From Crenothrix polyspora (GTDB lineage: Bacteria > Pseudomonadota > Gammaproteobacteria > Methylococcales > Methylomonadaceae), in assembly GCA_945902915.1 (NCBI GenBank), contig CAMDNJ010000009.1, positions 1-42,665 of the forward strand: DNA of 42,665 nucleotides, in the 5' to 3' direction. Shown piece by piece: positions 19,221-29,060 of the stretch; position 1 is the stretch's first letter; every line of letters begins with the position of its first letter. The notes under the pieces were generated by a model. It searched no databases. It saw nothing but the letters and a program-made list of their open reading frames with translations, and had not been told where the DNA came from. The position numbers were made by a program, and so were the translations under genes.

Positions 19221-20147
19221 ATGAAGACTACTAATATAAATTTTATAGGCAACCGAAATATCGCCATGATTTTTTCCGGCATATTGATGGTGCTGTCCAT
19301 TATTTCGCTATCGACACGCGGCTTACAAATGGGTATCGATTTTACCGGCGGTACCTTAATTGAAGTCGGCTATCAAAAAGCCGCCGATTTAACCGTGCTG
19401 CGTAATACCTTAGACACCGAAGGTTTTAACGATGCCACGGTGCAAAATTTTGGTACTGCAAAAGATGTACTCATTCGTCTAAAGCCTCATGAGGGTGTCA
19501 GTAGTGCAGATTTAAGCACTAAAGTACTAGAAGCGATTAACAAAAACACCGCCGAACCTGCTAGCGTAAGACGCGTTGAGTTTGTCGGCCCACAAGTCGG
19601 CGATGACTTGGCTGAAGATGGCTTCTTGGCTTTGCTGTATTCAACGCTAGGTATTTTGATTTATATCGCTTGGCGCTTTGAATGGAAATTCTCTACCGGT
19701 GCGATTATTGCCACCTTACATGACGTTGTTGTCACCTTAGGCTTATTCTCGGCTTTAGGCCTAGAGTTTGATTTAACTGTGTTAGCGGCAGTCTTGGCTT
19801 TGATTGGTTATTCCTTAAACGATACCATCGTGGTTTATGACCGTATCCGTGAAAATTTTCACTTATTTAGAAACACCTCTACCGAAGAAATCATGAACAT
19901 TTCGGTGAACGTGACTTTAAGCAGAACCATCATGACTTCCTTAACCGTGATTTTGGTTTTGGTGTCTTTGTTTTTCTTAGGCGGCGAAATCATCCATAAC
20001 TTTTCTATCGTGTTATTATTTGGCGTATTTTTTGGTACCTATTCATCAATCTTTATCGCAAGCCCTATGGCTTTGATTTTAGGCGTCAGCCCTGAAGATT
20101 TAATGATACCGGTCAAAGAAGGCGCTGACATCGATCAAAGACCTTAA
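19221..20147 (+). CDS. secF: protein translocase subunit SecF
   Basis: SecF forms the second half of the SecDF motor. The 308-residue protein has an N-terminal membrane segment, the periplasmic GIDFTGGTLIEVGY block, and five C-terminal segments with LALIGYSLNDTIVVYDRIREN, the family's signature, and ISLSTR near the start. The frame extends back to 19155, but the ATG at 19221 follows GAGAAG and gives the family start MKTTNINFIG; an ATG at 19185 is the alternative. It closes the tgt-yajC-secD-secF group, and is followed by a hairpin-rich gap. Confidence 0.95.
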   Translation: MKTTNINFIGNRNIAMIFSGILMVLSIISLSTRGLQMGIDFTGGTLIEVGYQKAADLTVLRNTLDTEGFNDATVQNFGTAKDVLIRLKPHEGVSSADLSTKVLEAINKNTAEPASVRRVEFVGPQVGDDLAEDGFLALLYSTLGILIYIAWRFEWKFSTGAIIATLHDVVVTLGLFSALGLEFDLTVLAAVLALIGYSLNDTIVVYDRIRENFHLFRNTSTEEIMNISVNVTLSRTIMTSLTVILVLVSLFFLGGEIIHNFSIVLLFGVFFGTYSSIFIASPMALILGVSPEDLMIPVKEGADIDQRP

Positions 20148-20167
20148 CGGCCAAGTATCGGTCATTT

Positions 20168-20414
20168 GGAGTGCAACAGCTTTTGCTGTTGCTTTAAAAC
20201 AGCTAAAGCTGTTTTACTCCACTCAAGCGGGACGGGGCTTGTAGCCCCGTCCCAAACGTTTAGATGCACCCAAACGGCGTTATATAAACAAAAGTATGCC
20301 TGTTTCTTCGGTGATCTTTCAAAGATAATGGCAATATCAAACGTTTGAGACGGGGTTATAAACCCCCGTCTCGCGAGTTTGATGTAGGTCGGGTTAGCGC
20401 TAGCGTAACCCGAC
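20168..20414. repeat. cluster of five REP-like hairpins between secF and ndk
   Basis: The gap 20148-20516 has no gene but holds consecutive palindromes: GCAACAGC/GCTGTTGC at 20173-20192, AAAACAGC/GCTGTTTT at 20196-20215 (both inside a GGAGT/ACTCC frame), GGGACGGGGC/GCCCCGTCCC at 20229-20253, GAGACGGGG paired with CCCCGTCTC at 20347-20372, and GTCGGGTTA/TAACCCGAC at 20388-20414. The last matches a widespread gammaproteobacterial repeat. Several are of different families, so the site looks like a sink for repeats. The first could end secF transcription. Confidence 0.65.
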
Positions 20415-20472
20415 AATTTTATTATTAACCTTGAATCTTAATCCTTGAAGTGCTACTCAAGCGTTAATCCGC

Positions 20473-20478
20473 TATAAT
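20473..20478 (+). promoter_or_regulatory. -10 promoter box for ndk
   Basis: TATAAT lies 39 bp upstream of the ndk ATG at 20517. No -35 box is well spaced: the nearest, TTGAAG at 20445-20450, is 22 bp away. The position fits a promoter for the ndk-rlmN-pilW group, but only the -10 is supported. Confidence 0.4.
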
Positions 20479-20516
20479 TATCTATCTTTTTTACCAACTC
20501 GGAGCTTTACCTCAAC

Positions 20517-20948
20517 ATGGCAATAGAACGCACTTTCTCAATTATTAAACCTGATGCTGTCGCAAAAAATGTAATCGGTCAAATATACAGCCGCTTTGAA
20601 AGCAATGGCTTGCAAATCGTTGCTGCAAAAATGTTACATTTAACCCAAGCACAAGCGGAAGGCTTTTACGCAGAACACAGCGAGCGCGGCTTCTTTAAAG
20701 ACTTAGTTGCTTTTATGATTTCAGGTCCTGTGATCATGCAAGTATTAGAAGGCGAAAACGCCGTCCTTAAACATCGCGACATTATGGGCGCTACTAACCC
20801 TAAAGAAGCAGCTGCTGGTACTATTCGCGCGGACTTTGCGTCTAGCATCGATGAAAACGCGGTACACGGTTCTGATGCAGTAGAAACTGCTCAAAGAGAA
20901 ATCGCTTATTTCTTCGCGGATAATGAAATCAGTGCTAGAACCCGTTAA
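20517..20948 (+). CDS. ndk: nucleoside diphosphate kinase
   Basis: Ndk moves the terminal phosphate between nucleoside triphosphates and diphosphates through a phospho-histidine. The 143-residue protein starts [15 protein letters not shown] and has the active-site NAVHGSD with His117. All family blocks are present ([32 protein letters not shown]). rlmN begins within its last 26 bases in another frame, so the two are probably co-translated. Confidence 0.97.
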   Translation: MAIERTFSIIKPDAVAKNVIGQIYSRFESNGLQIVAAKMLHLTQAQAEGFYAEHSERGFFKDLVAFMISGPVIMQVLEGENAVLKHRDIMGATNPKEAAAGTIRADFASSIDENAVHGSDAVETAQREIAYFFADNEISARTR

Positions 20949-22050
20949 TCTTACTTCCGTTAAACCCAAAAAGTTTAACCTGCTAGATTACGACAGAAAA
21001 GGTCTTGCGGCCTTTTTTGTTGCTTTAGGCGAGAAACCTTTTCGAGCTACCCAGATACTGAAATGGCTTTATCAGGAAGGCGTTGAAGATTTCGACCTGA
21101 TGACTGATTTAAGTAAGTCTTTACGTGCTTATCTCAAGGAAAATTGTTATCTAGCCACACCTGAAATTGTCATTGAACAAATTGCTAGCGATGGTACCCG
21201 TAAATGGGCGCTACAAACCAGTTGCGGTAATCGTATCGAAACGGTATTTATTCCAGAAGAAGGACGCGGTACTTTATGCGTCTCCTCTCAAATTGGTTGT
21301 GCACTGGCCTGTACGTTTTGTTCTACCGCCCAGCAAGGCTTCAATCGCAACTTAACCACCGCTGAAATTATCGGCCAAGTGATTGTTGCCCAAAAGCGCT
21401 TAGGAACTTCAAAAAAAATCACCAACGTGGTCATGATGGGCATGGGCGAACCTCTGCTTAATTTTGATAATGTCGTTGCTGCTATGAATTTAATGATGGA
21501 TGACTTTACCTTTGGCTTGTCCAAACGCAGAGTGACCATTAGTACCTCCGGTGTCGTGCCGGCGATGTATCGTTTAACACAAGCCTGTGATGTAAGTCTT
21601 GCGGTGTCGTTACATGCGGTCAACGATGAACTACGCGACGAATTAGTCCCTATTAATAAAAAATATCCATTAAAGGAATTAATGGAAGCCTGTAGAGACA
21701 ACGCTAAAATTGCACCACGACGTACGGTCACCTTTGAATATGTGATGCTGGCAGGCGTTAATGATTCTATGCAAGATGCCAAGGGCTTGATTAAATTATT
21801 AAAAACCGTGCCATCAAAGCTTAATTTAATACCTTTTAATCCGTTTCCTAATAATAATTATCGCTGCTCTAGCAGTGAAACTATCCATCGCTTTAAAACC
21901 TTATTAAACGATGCCGGCATTATTACTACCGTCAGAAAAACACGCGGCGAAGATATTGATGCTGCTTGTGGTCAATTAGTCGGCCAAGTAGACGATAAAA
22001 GTCGTAGACATTTAAAACTTAAACTGGTCAGTTCAGAAAGTGCAGCCTAA
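20923..22050 (+). CDS. rlmN: dual-specificity RNA methyltransferase RlmN
   Basis: RlmN is a radical-SAM enzyme that methylates C2 of adenine 2503 in 23S rRNA and adenine 37 in some tRNAs. The 375-residue protein has the iron-sulfur motif C126-x3-C130-x2-C133 (CALACTFC), the methyl-carrying cysteines Cys119 in LCVSSQ and Cys349 in [15 protein letters not shown] and the [12 protein letters not shown] region. The ATG at 20923 overlaps ndk by 26 bp; a GTG at 20932 is the alternative. Its end overlaps the GTG start of pilW by 11 bp, which continues the chain of overlapping genes. Confidence 0.96.
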   Translation: MKSVLEPVNLTSVKPKKFNLLDYDRKGLAAFFVALGEKPFRATQILKWLYQEGVEDFDLMTDLSKSLRAYLKENCYLATPEIVIEQIASDGTRKWALQTSCGNRIETVFIPEEGRGTLCVSSQIGCALACTFCSTAQQGFNRNLTTAEIIGQVIVAQKRLGTSKKITNVVMMGMGEPLLNFDNVVAAMNLMMDDFTFGLSKRRVTISTSGVVPAMYRLTQACDVSLAVSLHAVNDELRDELVPINKKYPLKELMEACRDNAKIAPRRTVTFEYVMLAGVNDSMQDAKGLIKLLKTVPSKLNLIPFNPFPNNNYRCSSSETIHRFKTLLNDAGIITTVRKTRGEDIDAACGQLVGQVDDKSRRHLKLKLVSSESAA

Positions 22051-22810
22051 TTTATTAAAAACAGTGTTCCGCTGGAGTTTAGCGCTATTAGTCATCACTA
22101 GTTTAAGTTCTTGTGCGCTGTTAAAAGACCACGGTACCGAACACGCTGACTATACGCGCATCCATCTACAGTTAGGTGTGCGTTATTTAGAAATGAATAA
22201 GCTAGAACTGGCTAAAGAGAATCTACTCTTAGCGGTCGAGCAAGAACCTAATAATGTTCAGGTACAAAACTCGATCGGCTTTTTGTATGAAAAATTAAAT
22301 AACACTGAGCTGGCTAATAGTCATTATCAAAAGGCGCTGAATCTTGCCCCAGATGACTGGAGTGTACAAAATAATTATGGTCGCTTTCTATGTGAACGTG
22401 GCGATAATCAGCAAGGCTTGGAGTTACTCACTAAAGCCATAGCCACGCCTTTAAATGATAAACCTTGGTTAGCTTTGACTAATGCAGGACGCTGTCATGA
22501 ATCCGCTCAACAAGTACAACAGGCTAAAACTTTTTTTAAACAGGCCCTAAGCCTAAATAATAGCTACGCACCTGCTTTGCTGGAAATGCAAAAAATTAGC
22601 TATCATAGTGCTGATTACTGGGCAGCAAAAAGCTATTTACAGCACTATTTAGCTATCGCAGAGCAAACCTCCATTAGCTTATGGTTTGCTCTACAAACTG
22701 AGCTCGCCCTAGGCAATAAGAGCTTGGCGAAGCAATATCAAAAAGAATTACTAGAAAAATTCCCGTTTTCTAATGAAGCACAAAAGAGCGCAAACATAAA
22801 AGATTTTTAA
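22040..22810 (+). CDS. pilW: type IV pilus biogenesis/stability lipoprotein PilW (PilF)
   Basis: The outer-membrane lipoprotein helps the PilQ secretin assemble in type IV pilus systems. The 256-residue product starts at GTG 22040 with a signal peptide ending in the lipobox LSSC (Cys25). Several tetratricopeptide repeats follow from about residue 38 ([21 protein letters not shown], then repeated A-A-L-P units), which give the superhelical binding surface. It sits between rlmN and hisS, its usual location. The rodZ and ispG genes that often lie between pilW and hisS are missing. No other pilus gene is in the window. Confidence 0.88.
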   Translation: MQPNLLKTVFRWSLALLVITSLSSCALLKDHGTEHADYTRIHLQLGVRYLEMNKLELAKENLLLAVEQEPNNVQVQNSIGFLYEKLNNTELANSHYQKALNLAPDDWSVQNNYGRFLCERGDNQQGLELLTKAIATPLNDKPWLALTNAGRCHESAQQVQQAKTFFKQALSLNNSYAPALLEMQKISYHSADYWAAKSYLQHYLAIAEQTSISLWFALQTELALGNKSLAKQYQKELLEKFPFSNEAQKSANIKDF

Positions 22811-22849
22811 AGGGTTATGACTCATAACCTCCAGCACTTGACTTAAGAC

Positions 22850-24133
22850 ATGGCCAATAATATACAAGCAATTCGCGGGATGCACGACGTGCTACCTGAG
22901 CAAACGCCTTTATGGCAATATACCGAACAAATACTGCGTGAAGTATTAGGCTGTTATGGCTATAGCGAAATACGCTTACCTATCGTAGAAAAAACCGAAT
23001 TATTCAAACGGTCTATCGGCGAAGTCACCGATATTGTCGAAAAGGAAATGTATACCTTTGAGGATCGAAATGGCGACTCTTTAACCTTAAGACCTGAAGG
23101 TACGGCCGGTTGCTTAAGAGCTTGCCTTGAACATGGCTTACTACATAATCAAACGCACCGTTTGTGGTATTACGGGCCGATGTATCGTCATGAACGCCCA
23201 CAAAAAGGCCGTTATCGTCAGTTTATACAACTAGGTGTTGAAACCTATGGTATGTCAGGGCCGGATATTGATGCCGAACTGATACTCATCATGGATAGGC
23301 TCTGGAAAAAACTGGGCATACGCGATAAAGTGCGCTTGGAGTTAAATTCCTTAGGCACGATTGCTGAGCGCTTGGTTTATCGTGAAACCTTAGTCAATTA
23401 TTTTCAAACCCATTTAGCTTGCTTGGATGAAGATAGTTTACGACGCTTAAAAACTAATCCCTTAAGGATTTTGGATACAAAAAACCCAGCTATGCATGAA
23501 GTGGTCGCCAACGCGCCAGAACTCATGGCTTATTTGGGTGAAGATAGCTTAACGCACTTTACTACTTTAACAGCGACCTTAGATGATTTAGGTATTAGCT
23601 ATGTAATCAATCCACGTCTAGTGCGTGGCTTAGATTATTACAGCAAAACCGTTTTTGAATGGGTGACCGATGAACTTGGCTCTCAAGGCACGGTCTGTGC
23701 TGGGGGGCGTTATGATAACCTCATCGAACAATTAGGTGGCAAACCTAATTTTGCAGTTGGCTTTGCCATGGGCATAGAGCGTTTATTAGCCTTATTGGAA
23801 AATTCAGAGTCCATTCAGCTTAATAGTGTTGTTGATGTTTATATGATACGAGTCGGTGTACAGGCTGAGCAAGCAGGCTTTCGTTTTGCGGAAACCATCA
23901 GAAATGAACTGCCTGGACTCAAACTGCAAGTTAATTGCGACGGCGGCAGTATTAAAAGTCAATTTAAGAAAGCCGATAAATCCGGCGCATTATACGCGCT
24001 TATTTTAGGCGATGATGAAGTCAGTCGCGGCGTAGTGAGCATTAAATCCTTACGTAATGCACAAGACCCGCAGCAAACTTTAAATCAAGCACAAGCTTGT
24101 GAGTTTTTAATGCACGCCTACAATAAAGGCTAG
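22850..24133 (+). CDS. hisS: histidyl-tRNA synthetase
   Basis: HisS charges tRNA-His. The 427-residue class II synthetase has the family start [12 protein letters not shown], motif 2 ([14 protein letters not shown] from about residue 112), [11 protein letters not shown] near 83, the histidine-A motif [15 protein letters not shown] and [14 protein letters not shown], then motif 3 [11 protein letters not shown]. The C-terminal anticodon-binding domain ends the protein. Length is normal. It begins 39 bp after pilW and is followed by yfgM and bamB. Confidence 0.97.
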   Translation: MANNIQAIRGMHDVLPEQTPLWQYTEQILREVLGCYGYSEIRLPIVEKTELFKRSIGEVTDIVEKEMYTFEDRNGDSLTLRPEGTAGCLRACLEHGLLHNQTHRLWYYGPMYRHERPQKGRYRQFIQLGVETYGMSGPDIDAELILIMDRLWKKLGIRDKVRLELNSLGTIAERLVYRETLVNYFQTHLACLDEDSLRRLKTNPLRILDTKNPAMHEVVANAPELMAYLGEDSLTHFTTLTATLDDLGISYVINPRLVRGLDYYSKTVFEWVTDELGSQGTVCAGGRYDNLIEQLGGKPNFAVGFAMGIERLLALLENSESIQLNSVVDVYMIRVGVQAEQAGFRFAETIRNELPGLKLQVNCDGGSIKSQFKKADKSGALYALILGDDEVSRGVVSIKSLRNAQDPQQTLNQAQACEFLMHAYNKG

Positions 24134-24192
24134 TTGCTTGAGTTAAGAGCTCAGTCAAAACTATTTTTAAAATATAACCTTAGAGAAAACTA

Positions 24193-24861
24193 GTGGAAAT
24201 TTACGATACAGAAGAAGAACAACTCGAAGCCGTCAAACGTTGGTGGAAAGAAAACGGACAAGCGACAATTATTGGCTTAGTGATGGGCATAGCCCTAATT
24301 TTAGGCTGGAATTACTGGCAGGAACATAAAAAAGCACAAGCAGTGCAAGCCTCTAGTTTATATAGTGAATTATTGCAAGCAACTGCCAGCAATAACTTAG
24401 AGAGTGCTGAAAAAATTGCCGAACGTATTCAACAGCAACATCCAAAAACAGAATATGCAGCTTATAGTGGCCTATTACTAGCAAAAATAAAAGTACAACA
24501 GGGTGATCTTGCTAAAGCTGAAACTATTTTAGCTAGCATTGCCAGTGGCTCAAATAAAGAACTTAGTAATATCGCTAATATTAGACATGTACATTTAATG
24601 ATGGCTAATGGTCAATATGAGCAGGCCCTACAACTCATTAATAGCATTGATCCTGCTAGTTCAGCTAGCTATGCTGGTAACTATGATGAATTAGTTGGTG
24701 ATTTATATGTCGCACTTGATCGTCTTGATCTTGCACGCAGTTCATATCAAAAAGCTTTAGAAAGTGGCTACCGTTCGCCCTTATTGCAACTTAAAATTGA
24801 TGATTTAACGGCATCTGAAAAAGATGCAACTCCAGCTACTGAAACTGAAACTGAAAAATAA
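24193..24861 (+). CDS. yfgM: YfgM family TPR protein, SecYEG ancillary chaperone-like factor
   Basis: YfgM is an inner-membrane protein with a periplasmic TPR domain that associates with the SecYEG translocon and the chaperone PpiD. The 222-residue product begins MEIYDTEEEQLEAVKRWWKENG, has one membrane segment (about 23-40) and periplasmic tetratricopeptide-like repeats. The start is the GTG at 24193, which gives the family N-terminus. The acidic Thr/Glu tail is low-complexity. Its TAA overlaps the bamB ATG by one base, and the hisS-yfgM-bamB-der order is the standard one. Confidence 0.92.
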   Translation: MEIYDTEEEQLEAVKRWWKENGQATIIGLVMGIALILGWNYWQEHKKAQAVQASSLYSELLQATASNNLESAEKIAERIQQQHPKTEYAAYSGLLLAKIKVQQGDLAKAETILASIASGSNKELSNIANIRHVHLMMANGQYEQALQLINSIDPASSASYAGNYDELVGDLYVALDRLDLARSSYQKALESGYRSPLLQLKIDDLTASEKDATPATETETEK

Positions 24862-26057
24862 TGCACTTAATTTCGATTTTATTAATAAGCTTAGCCTTAA
24901 CAGGCTGCTCAGGATTCGATACCGTTAAAGAAACCTATTCTGGTATCACCGATTACTTTAGTGGTGGTGAAGATAATTCAGAACCGCCGTCGGTACTCGT
25001 TGAATATCCGCCTGAAATAACAATCGAAGAAGTTTGGCGTGAATCAGTCGGAGTAGGCTCTGATCAACAATCACTCAAATTAATACCCGCTATCGCCGCA
25101 GGTAAAATAATAGCCGCCGATAAAGAAGGCTTAGTTGAAGCGCGTGATTTAAATACCGGTCATTTAATTTGGAAAGCCAAAACGCAACTTAATCTTTCCG
25201 CAGGCCCAGGCGTTGGCGTTGGCACACTGTTACTCGGATCAAGTGATGCGGATGTCATTGCCTTAAATATAGAAAATGGTGAAATGTTGTGGAAAGCACA
25301 AGTCACTAGTGAAGTGCTCTCAGTCCCCTTAGTTTCTCATGGCGTTGTAGTGGTGCGAACTACTGATGGCGCAGTGAGCGCTCTCAATGAAAAAACTGGG
25401 GCAAAGCTTTGGCATTATGAGCTCACCTCACCGGCTTTAAGTGTACGCGGCATCGGCGCGCCTATTATTTATGAAGATAATGTCATTGCAGGTTTCGATA
25501 CCGGAAAATTAATGGCCTTACGTTTACTCGATGGTAAATATGCTTGGGAAACCAGTATTGCCATCCCTAAAGGCCGAACCGAAGTCGAACGTTTAGTTGA
25601 TATCGATGTTGATCCTCTTGATGTAGGGGGCACACTCTTTATTTCCGGCTATCATGGCGGTACAGCGGCAGTCTCTGAAATAGATGGCGACGTCTTATGG
25701 CGTAAAGAAGACATATCTTCGTACACCGGTATTAGTCATGACTTTAGGTATTTGTATTTAGCTGATGCCAATGACAATGTCTTGCAAATAGACCAACGCA
25801 CCGGAGCCGGTCTTTGGAAACAAAAAGAATTACAACACAGAAAACTTACCAAGCCAGCAATTTATGACCACTATTTGGTCGTTGGCGATTTTGATGGCTA
25901 TGTGCATTGGCTTGCTATTAATGATGGCCGACAATTAGGGCGTTTTAAAGCCACCAAACATATAGCCATCGATGTGCCACCTATCGTGATAGATAATACT
26001 GTATACATTTACGCAAAAGACGGCACACTCACCGCCTTAAGAACCCGATCACATTAA
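24861..26057 (+). CDS. bamB: outer membrane assembly lipoprotein BamB
   Basis: BamB is the beta-propeller lipoprotein of the BAM complex that inserts outer-membrane proteins. The 398-residue protein has a lipoprotein signal with LTGC (Cys16), and PQQ/WD-like propeller repeats recognisable by recurring A-x-D/N-x-x-T/N-G-x-x-W units such as [26 protein letters not shown] and [11 protein letters not shown]. It overlaps yfgM by one base and lies 4 bp ahead of der. Length is typical. Confidence 0.95.
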   Translation: MHLISILLISLALTGCSGFDTVKETYSGITDYFSGGEDNSEPPSVLVEYPPEITIEEVWRESVGVGSDQQSLKLIPAIAAGKIIAADKEGLVEARDLNTGHLIWKAKTQLNLSAGPGVGVGTLLLGSSDADVIALNIENGEMLWKAQVTSEVLSVPLVSHGVVVVRTTDGAVSALNEKTGAKLWHYELTSPALSVRGIGAPIIYEDNVIAGFDTGKLMALRLLDGKYAWETSIAIPKGRTEVERLVDIDVDPLDVGGTLFISGYHGGTAAVSEIDGDVLWRKEDISSYTGISHDFRYLYLADANDNVLQIDQRTGAGLWKQKELQHRKLTKPAIYDHYLVVGDFDGYVHWLAINDGRQLGRFKATKHIAIDVPPIVIDNTVYIYAKDGTLTALRTRSH

Positions 26058-26061
26058 AACT

Positions 26062-27462
26062 ATGTTACCTGTAATTGCCCTAGTAGGGCGCCCCAATGTT
26101 GGCAAATCAACTTTATTTAACTTCTTAACACGAAGCAGAGAAGCCTTAGTAGCTGATTTTGCAGGTTTAACCAGAGACCGTCAGTATGGTCGAGTCAAGC
26201 ACGGCGATCGAGCTTGCCTAGTCGTCGATACCGGCGGTATTGCTGATGATGCCGAAGGCATAGAAAGCTTTGCCAGAAAACAAGTACAAATTGCTTTAGA
26301 AGAAGCCGACCTAGTGTTATTTATGGTCGATGCTCGCGAAGGTCTTAGTGCCTCTGATAAAGTCATTGCCGATACGCTACGTAAGCTGGATAAACCCATT
26401 TTATTGGTCACCAATAAAGTAGATGGCATCGACGCGACTATTGCTGCTGCGGATTTTTATTCGCTGGCACTCGGCGAACCAGTACAAATTGCAGCCTCAC
26501 ACGGCAGAGGCATACCCGAATTATTACAACGCGTAGACCAACTTTTACCACCTGCTGATGAAGAGTTGGTCGACGAAGAAAGCAAAGGCATTGCCATTGC
26601 TGTGGTTGGTCGCCCTAACGTCGGTAAATCGACCCTAGTTAATCGCTTATTGGGTGAAGAACGCGTTATCGTCTACGATGAACCAGGAACCACGCGCGAC
26701 AGCATTTACATTCCCTTTGAACGTAATGGCAAACAATTTACCCTGATTGATACCGCAGGTATGCGTAGGCGTTCAAGGGTTTCTGATGCCATAGAAAAAT
26801 TCAGTGTTATTAAAACGCTACAAGCCATCGAAAAGGCTAACGTCGTTATTTATTTAGTGGATGCTCGTGAAGGTATAACCGATCAAGATGCACATTTATT
26901 AGGTTTAGTGCTAGAGGCCGGACGCGCGTTAATCATCGGCTTGAATAAATGGGATGGCATTAGTACCGAGCAAAAAGATACTATTAAACGACATCTGGAT
27001 GTAAAACTGTCTTTTCTTGAGTTTGCTGAAAAGCATCCTATTTCTGCGCTGCATGGCAGTGGTGTTGGTAAATTATTTGATGTGGTCGGTCAATTATATG
27101 CGGCCGCCATGATCGATATGTCAACACCGGTATTAACTCGAATCTTAAAAGAAGCGACTGATGCACATCAGCCACCGATTATTCATACTCGTCGTATTAA
27201 ACTAAAATATGCTCACCAAGGCGGTCGCAATCCACCGGTAGTGATCATACATGGTGCACAAACTGATGCCTTACCGACCTCTTATAAACGCTATTTAATG
27301 AATTACTTCCGTGACAAACTCAATTTGTCAGGAACGCCCATACGCATAGAATTTAAATCACCGGTGAATCCTTTTCATGGCAATAAAACCAAACTAACCG
27401 ATTGGGCCGTAGAAAAACGTATACGTCTCATTAAACGTGCAAAAAGTAAGAAAGATTCATAA
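26062..27462 (+). CDS. der: ribosome assembly GTPase Der (EngA)
   Basis: Der is a double GTPase needed for 50S ribosomal subunit maturation. The 466-residue protein has two G domains, each with P-loop GRPNVGKST (starting near residues 9 and 180), G2/G3 (DTGGI and DTAGM) and NKVD/NKWD specificity motifs, followed by the KH-like C-terminal domain (ARVLKEA-like, [23 protein letters not shown]). It is the last gene of the hisS-yfgM-bamB-der group, and a hairpin follows. Confidence 0.97.
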   Translation: MLPVIALVGRPNVGKSTLFNFLTRSREALVADFAGLTRDRQYGRVKHGDRACLVVDTGGIADDAEGIESFARKQVQIALEEADLVLFMVDAREGLSASDKVIADTLRKLDKPILLVTNKVDGIDATIAAADFYSLALGEPVQIAASHGRGIPELLQRVDQLLPPADEELVDEESKGIAIAVVGRPNVGKSTLVNRLLGEERVIVYDEPGTTRDSIYIPFERNGKQFTLIDTAGMRRRSRVSDAIEKFSVIKTLQAIEKANVVIYLVDAREGITDQDAHLLGLVLEAGRALIIGLNKWDGISTEQKDTIKRHLDVKLSFLEFAEKHPISALHGSGVGKLFDVVGQLYAAAMIDMSTPVLTRILKEATDAHQPPIIHTRRIKLKYAHQGGRNPPVVIIHGAQTDALPTSYKRYLMNYFRDKLNLSGTPIRIEFKSPVNPFHGNKTKLTDWAVEKRIRLIKRAKSKKDS

Positions 27463-27490
27463 GCACTCTGTGCTAGGCATAGAGCTTATG
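27458..27490 (+). terminator. hairpin downstream of der
   Basis: CATAAGC at 27458-27464, overlapping the der stop, pairs with GCTTATG at 27484-27490, with partial pairing of CTCTGTGC and GGCATAGAG inside. A T-rich run (CCTTTTGTCTTT) follows 8 bases later. It likely ends der transcription before tpx. Confidence 0.45.
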
Positions 27491-27532
27491 CTTAATGCCT
27501 TTTGTCTTTAACCCTTAACCTATATCAAATTT

Positions 27533-28036
27533 ATGGCCACTATCAGTTTTCAAGGCAAACCATTGAACACTTCAGGTGAACTACCTGCATTGGGCAGCAA
27601 AGCCCCCGACTTTTCATTAACGACTAATAAATTAACCGATGTGTCACTGGCAACTTATGCAGGTCAAAAGAAGATATTGACCATCGTGCCTAGCTTAGAC
27701 ACACCGACTTGCGCGGCCTCTACCCGTAAATTTAACGAAAAAGCTTCACACTTGTACCATACCGTGGTCTTGGTGATTTCTGCTGACTTGCCGTTTGCAC
27801 AGTGTCGTTTTTGTGAAATAGAAGGTTTAAAAGATGTCATTCCCTTATCCACTTTTCGTTCATCATTTGCTGAAGATTACGGTGTAAAACTGCTAGATAC
27901 CTTTCTAGCAGGTTTAACCGCTAGAGCTATCGTGATTATCGATGAGCATGATACGGTTATTTATAGCCAATTAGTTCACGAACTCGCAGACGAACCCGAT
28001 TACGAACACGCTTTAGCGGCACTGCATAATCTTTAA
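27533..28036 (+). CDS. tpx: thiol peroxidase Tpx
   Basis: Tpx is an atypical two-cysteine peroxiredoxin, typically periplasm-facing or cytoplasmic, that reduces lipid hydroperoxides with thioredoxin. The 167-residue protein has the peroxidatic Cys60 in LDTPTCA and the resolving Cys94 in FAQCRFC (Cys91 is an extra one), and the family start ISFQGKPLNTSGELP. Length and all blocks are normal. It is flanked by a der-side hairpin and by an inverted repeat, so it is probably its own unit. Confidence 0.96.
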   Translation: MATISFQGKPLNTSGELPALGSKAPDFSLTTNKLTDVSLATYAGQKKILTIVPSLDTPTCAASTRKFNEKASHLYHTVVLVISADLPFAQCRFCEIEGLKDVIPLSTFRSSFAEDYGVKLLDTFLAGLTARAIVIIDEHDTVIYSQLVHELADEPDYEHALAALHNL

Positions 28037-28065
28037 AATCGAGGCTGTAAGAAGTTTTGTGTTAA

Positions 28066-28115
28066 TAGTCATTTCTAGGGCATTTTAGTTTTCTAAAAAC
28101 AATTAGAAATGACTA
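28066..28115. repeat. nested inverted repeat after tpx
   Basis: TAGTCATTTCTA at 28066-28077 is an exact inverse of TAGAAATGACTA at 28104-28115. Inside it TTTTAG (28083-28088) pairs with CTAAAA (28093-28098) across TTTT. The nested shape, 30 bp past the tpx stop, could be a terminator or a small mobile-repeat remnant. The gap 28037-28240 holds nothing else but the PAP2 leader. Confidence 0.5.
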
Positions 28116-28200
28116 CAAGAAAAGTCATAACTTATGAGCTTGAAAAAATAGTAGTTATAGTATAATAAGTAAAAGTACTTACGTGATTTTTTACCCCACA

Positions 28201-28243
28201 ATAAATCACACATTAGCAATAGACCTTATAAGGTTAAGTTATG
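28201..28243 (+). repeat. duplicated leader of the first PAP2 gene
   Basis: The 43 bases before and including the first PAP2 start match those before the second PAP2 gene (29018-29060) at 35 of 43 positions, including the shared ATAAATCA and TATAAGGTTAAGT. The AAGG serves as ribosome site in both. The tandem copy therefore included the leader, not only the coding part. Confidence 0.7.
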
Positions 28244-28942
28244 CAAAAAGCAGCTATAAAAGATTGGGCCACACCGATTGCTGTTCTTCTCGTCCTCACT
28301 GTTTTGTTTCGGATCTTTCCTTGGGATCTCCAGTTGCAATCAGCATTTTATCAAATCGAAAACGGCTGGTGGTTTTTGGAAGAGCATTTCCTTATCATCC
28401 TACTCGATAAGTACGGATACATACCTGCTTTGATAATGTCGCTACTCTCAGCATTTGTTCTTATCGCCGGATTTCGACGTTTCCGATTTGAAAAATTCAG
28501 AAAGATCGCCCTACTGTTTCTCCTGACCTTAGCGATCGGGCCAGGGTTATTTGTCCATGGGGTCTTTAAAGAACATTGGGGAAGACCACGTCCCCACGAT
28601 ATCGTGGAATTCGGAGGTACTTTTGCTCATAAGGAAGTTCTCCAGCCTAGTTCTGGCAGGGGAAAATCATTTCCAAGCGGGCACGCTTCCTTGGGTTTTA
28701 TACTCCTAGTCCCCTATTTTTTTCTTAGAAAAGCAAACCGCAAAATAGCCCTTAGTTTTCTCGCACTTGGACTCTGTTACGGAACACTGAGGGGACTGGG
28801 TCGCATGGCCCAAGGCGCACATTTCGCAAGTGATGTCCTTTGGTCCGGTGGCTTAGTATATCTGAGCGGACTAGGGATGTATTACCTACTTCGAATGAAC
28901 AAAAACATTTACTGGACTTCGGGCCAAAACTTAAGGGATTGA
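28241..28942 (+). CDS. PAP2-family membrane phosphatase, copy 1
   Basis: The 233-residue protein is a PAP2/haloperoxidase-superfamily phosphatase, of the kind that removes phosphate from membrane lipids or lipid carriers such as undecaprenyl pyrophosphate, phosphatidic acid or lipid A. All three catalytic motifs are present: K110-x6-RP (KEHWGRPRP), PSGH at 145-148, and R188-x5-H194-x3-D198 (GRMAQGAHFASD). About six membrane segments are spread over residues 12-220. The next gene downstream is a close paralogue. Codon choice looks richer in CTC, ATC and GGA than in neighbours, which hints at acquisition, but this is by eye. The substrate cannot be told from sequence. Confidence 0.85.
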   Translation: MQKAAIKDWATPIAVLLVLTVLFRIFPWDLQLQSAFYQIENGWWFLEEHFLIILLDKYGYIPALIMSLLSAFVLIAGFRRFRFEKFRKIALLFLLTLAIGPGLFVHGVFKEHWGRPRPHDIVEFGGTFAHKEVLQPSSGRGKSFPSGHASLGFILLVPYFFLRKANRKIALSFLALGLCYGTLRGLGRMAQGAHFASDVLWSGGLVYLSGLGMYYLLRMNKNIYWTSGQNLRD

Positions 28943-29017
28943 TCACCATAGAATTTTGTGTCAAAGTCAAATAAGCTAAGGCCGATTAACTTAAGTTTTT
29001 TGTAAAATAAACTAGCT

Positions 29018-29060
29018 ATAAATCATATATTACCAATAAGCGCTATAAGGTTAAGTCATG
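29018..29060 (+). repeat. duplicated leader of the second PAP2 gene
   Basis: This is the second copy of the leader described at 28201-28243 (35 of 43 positions match) and ends at the ATG of the second PAP2 gene. Confidence 0.7.
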
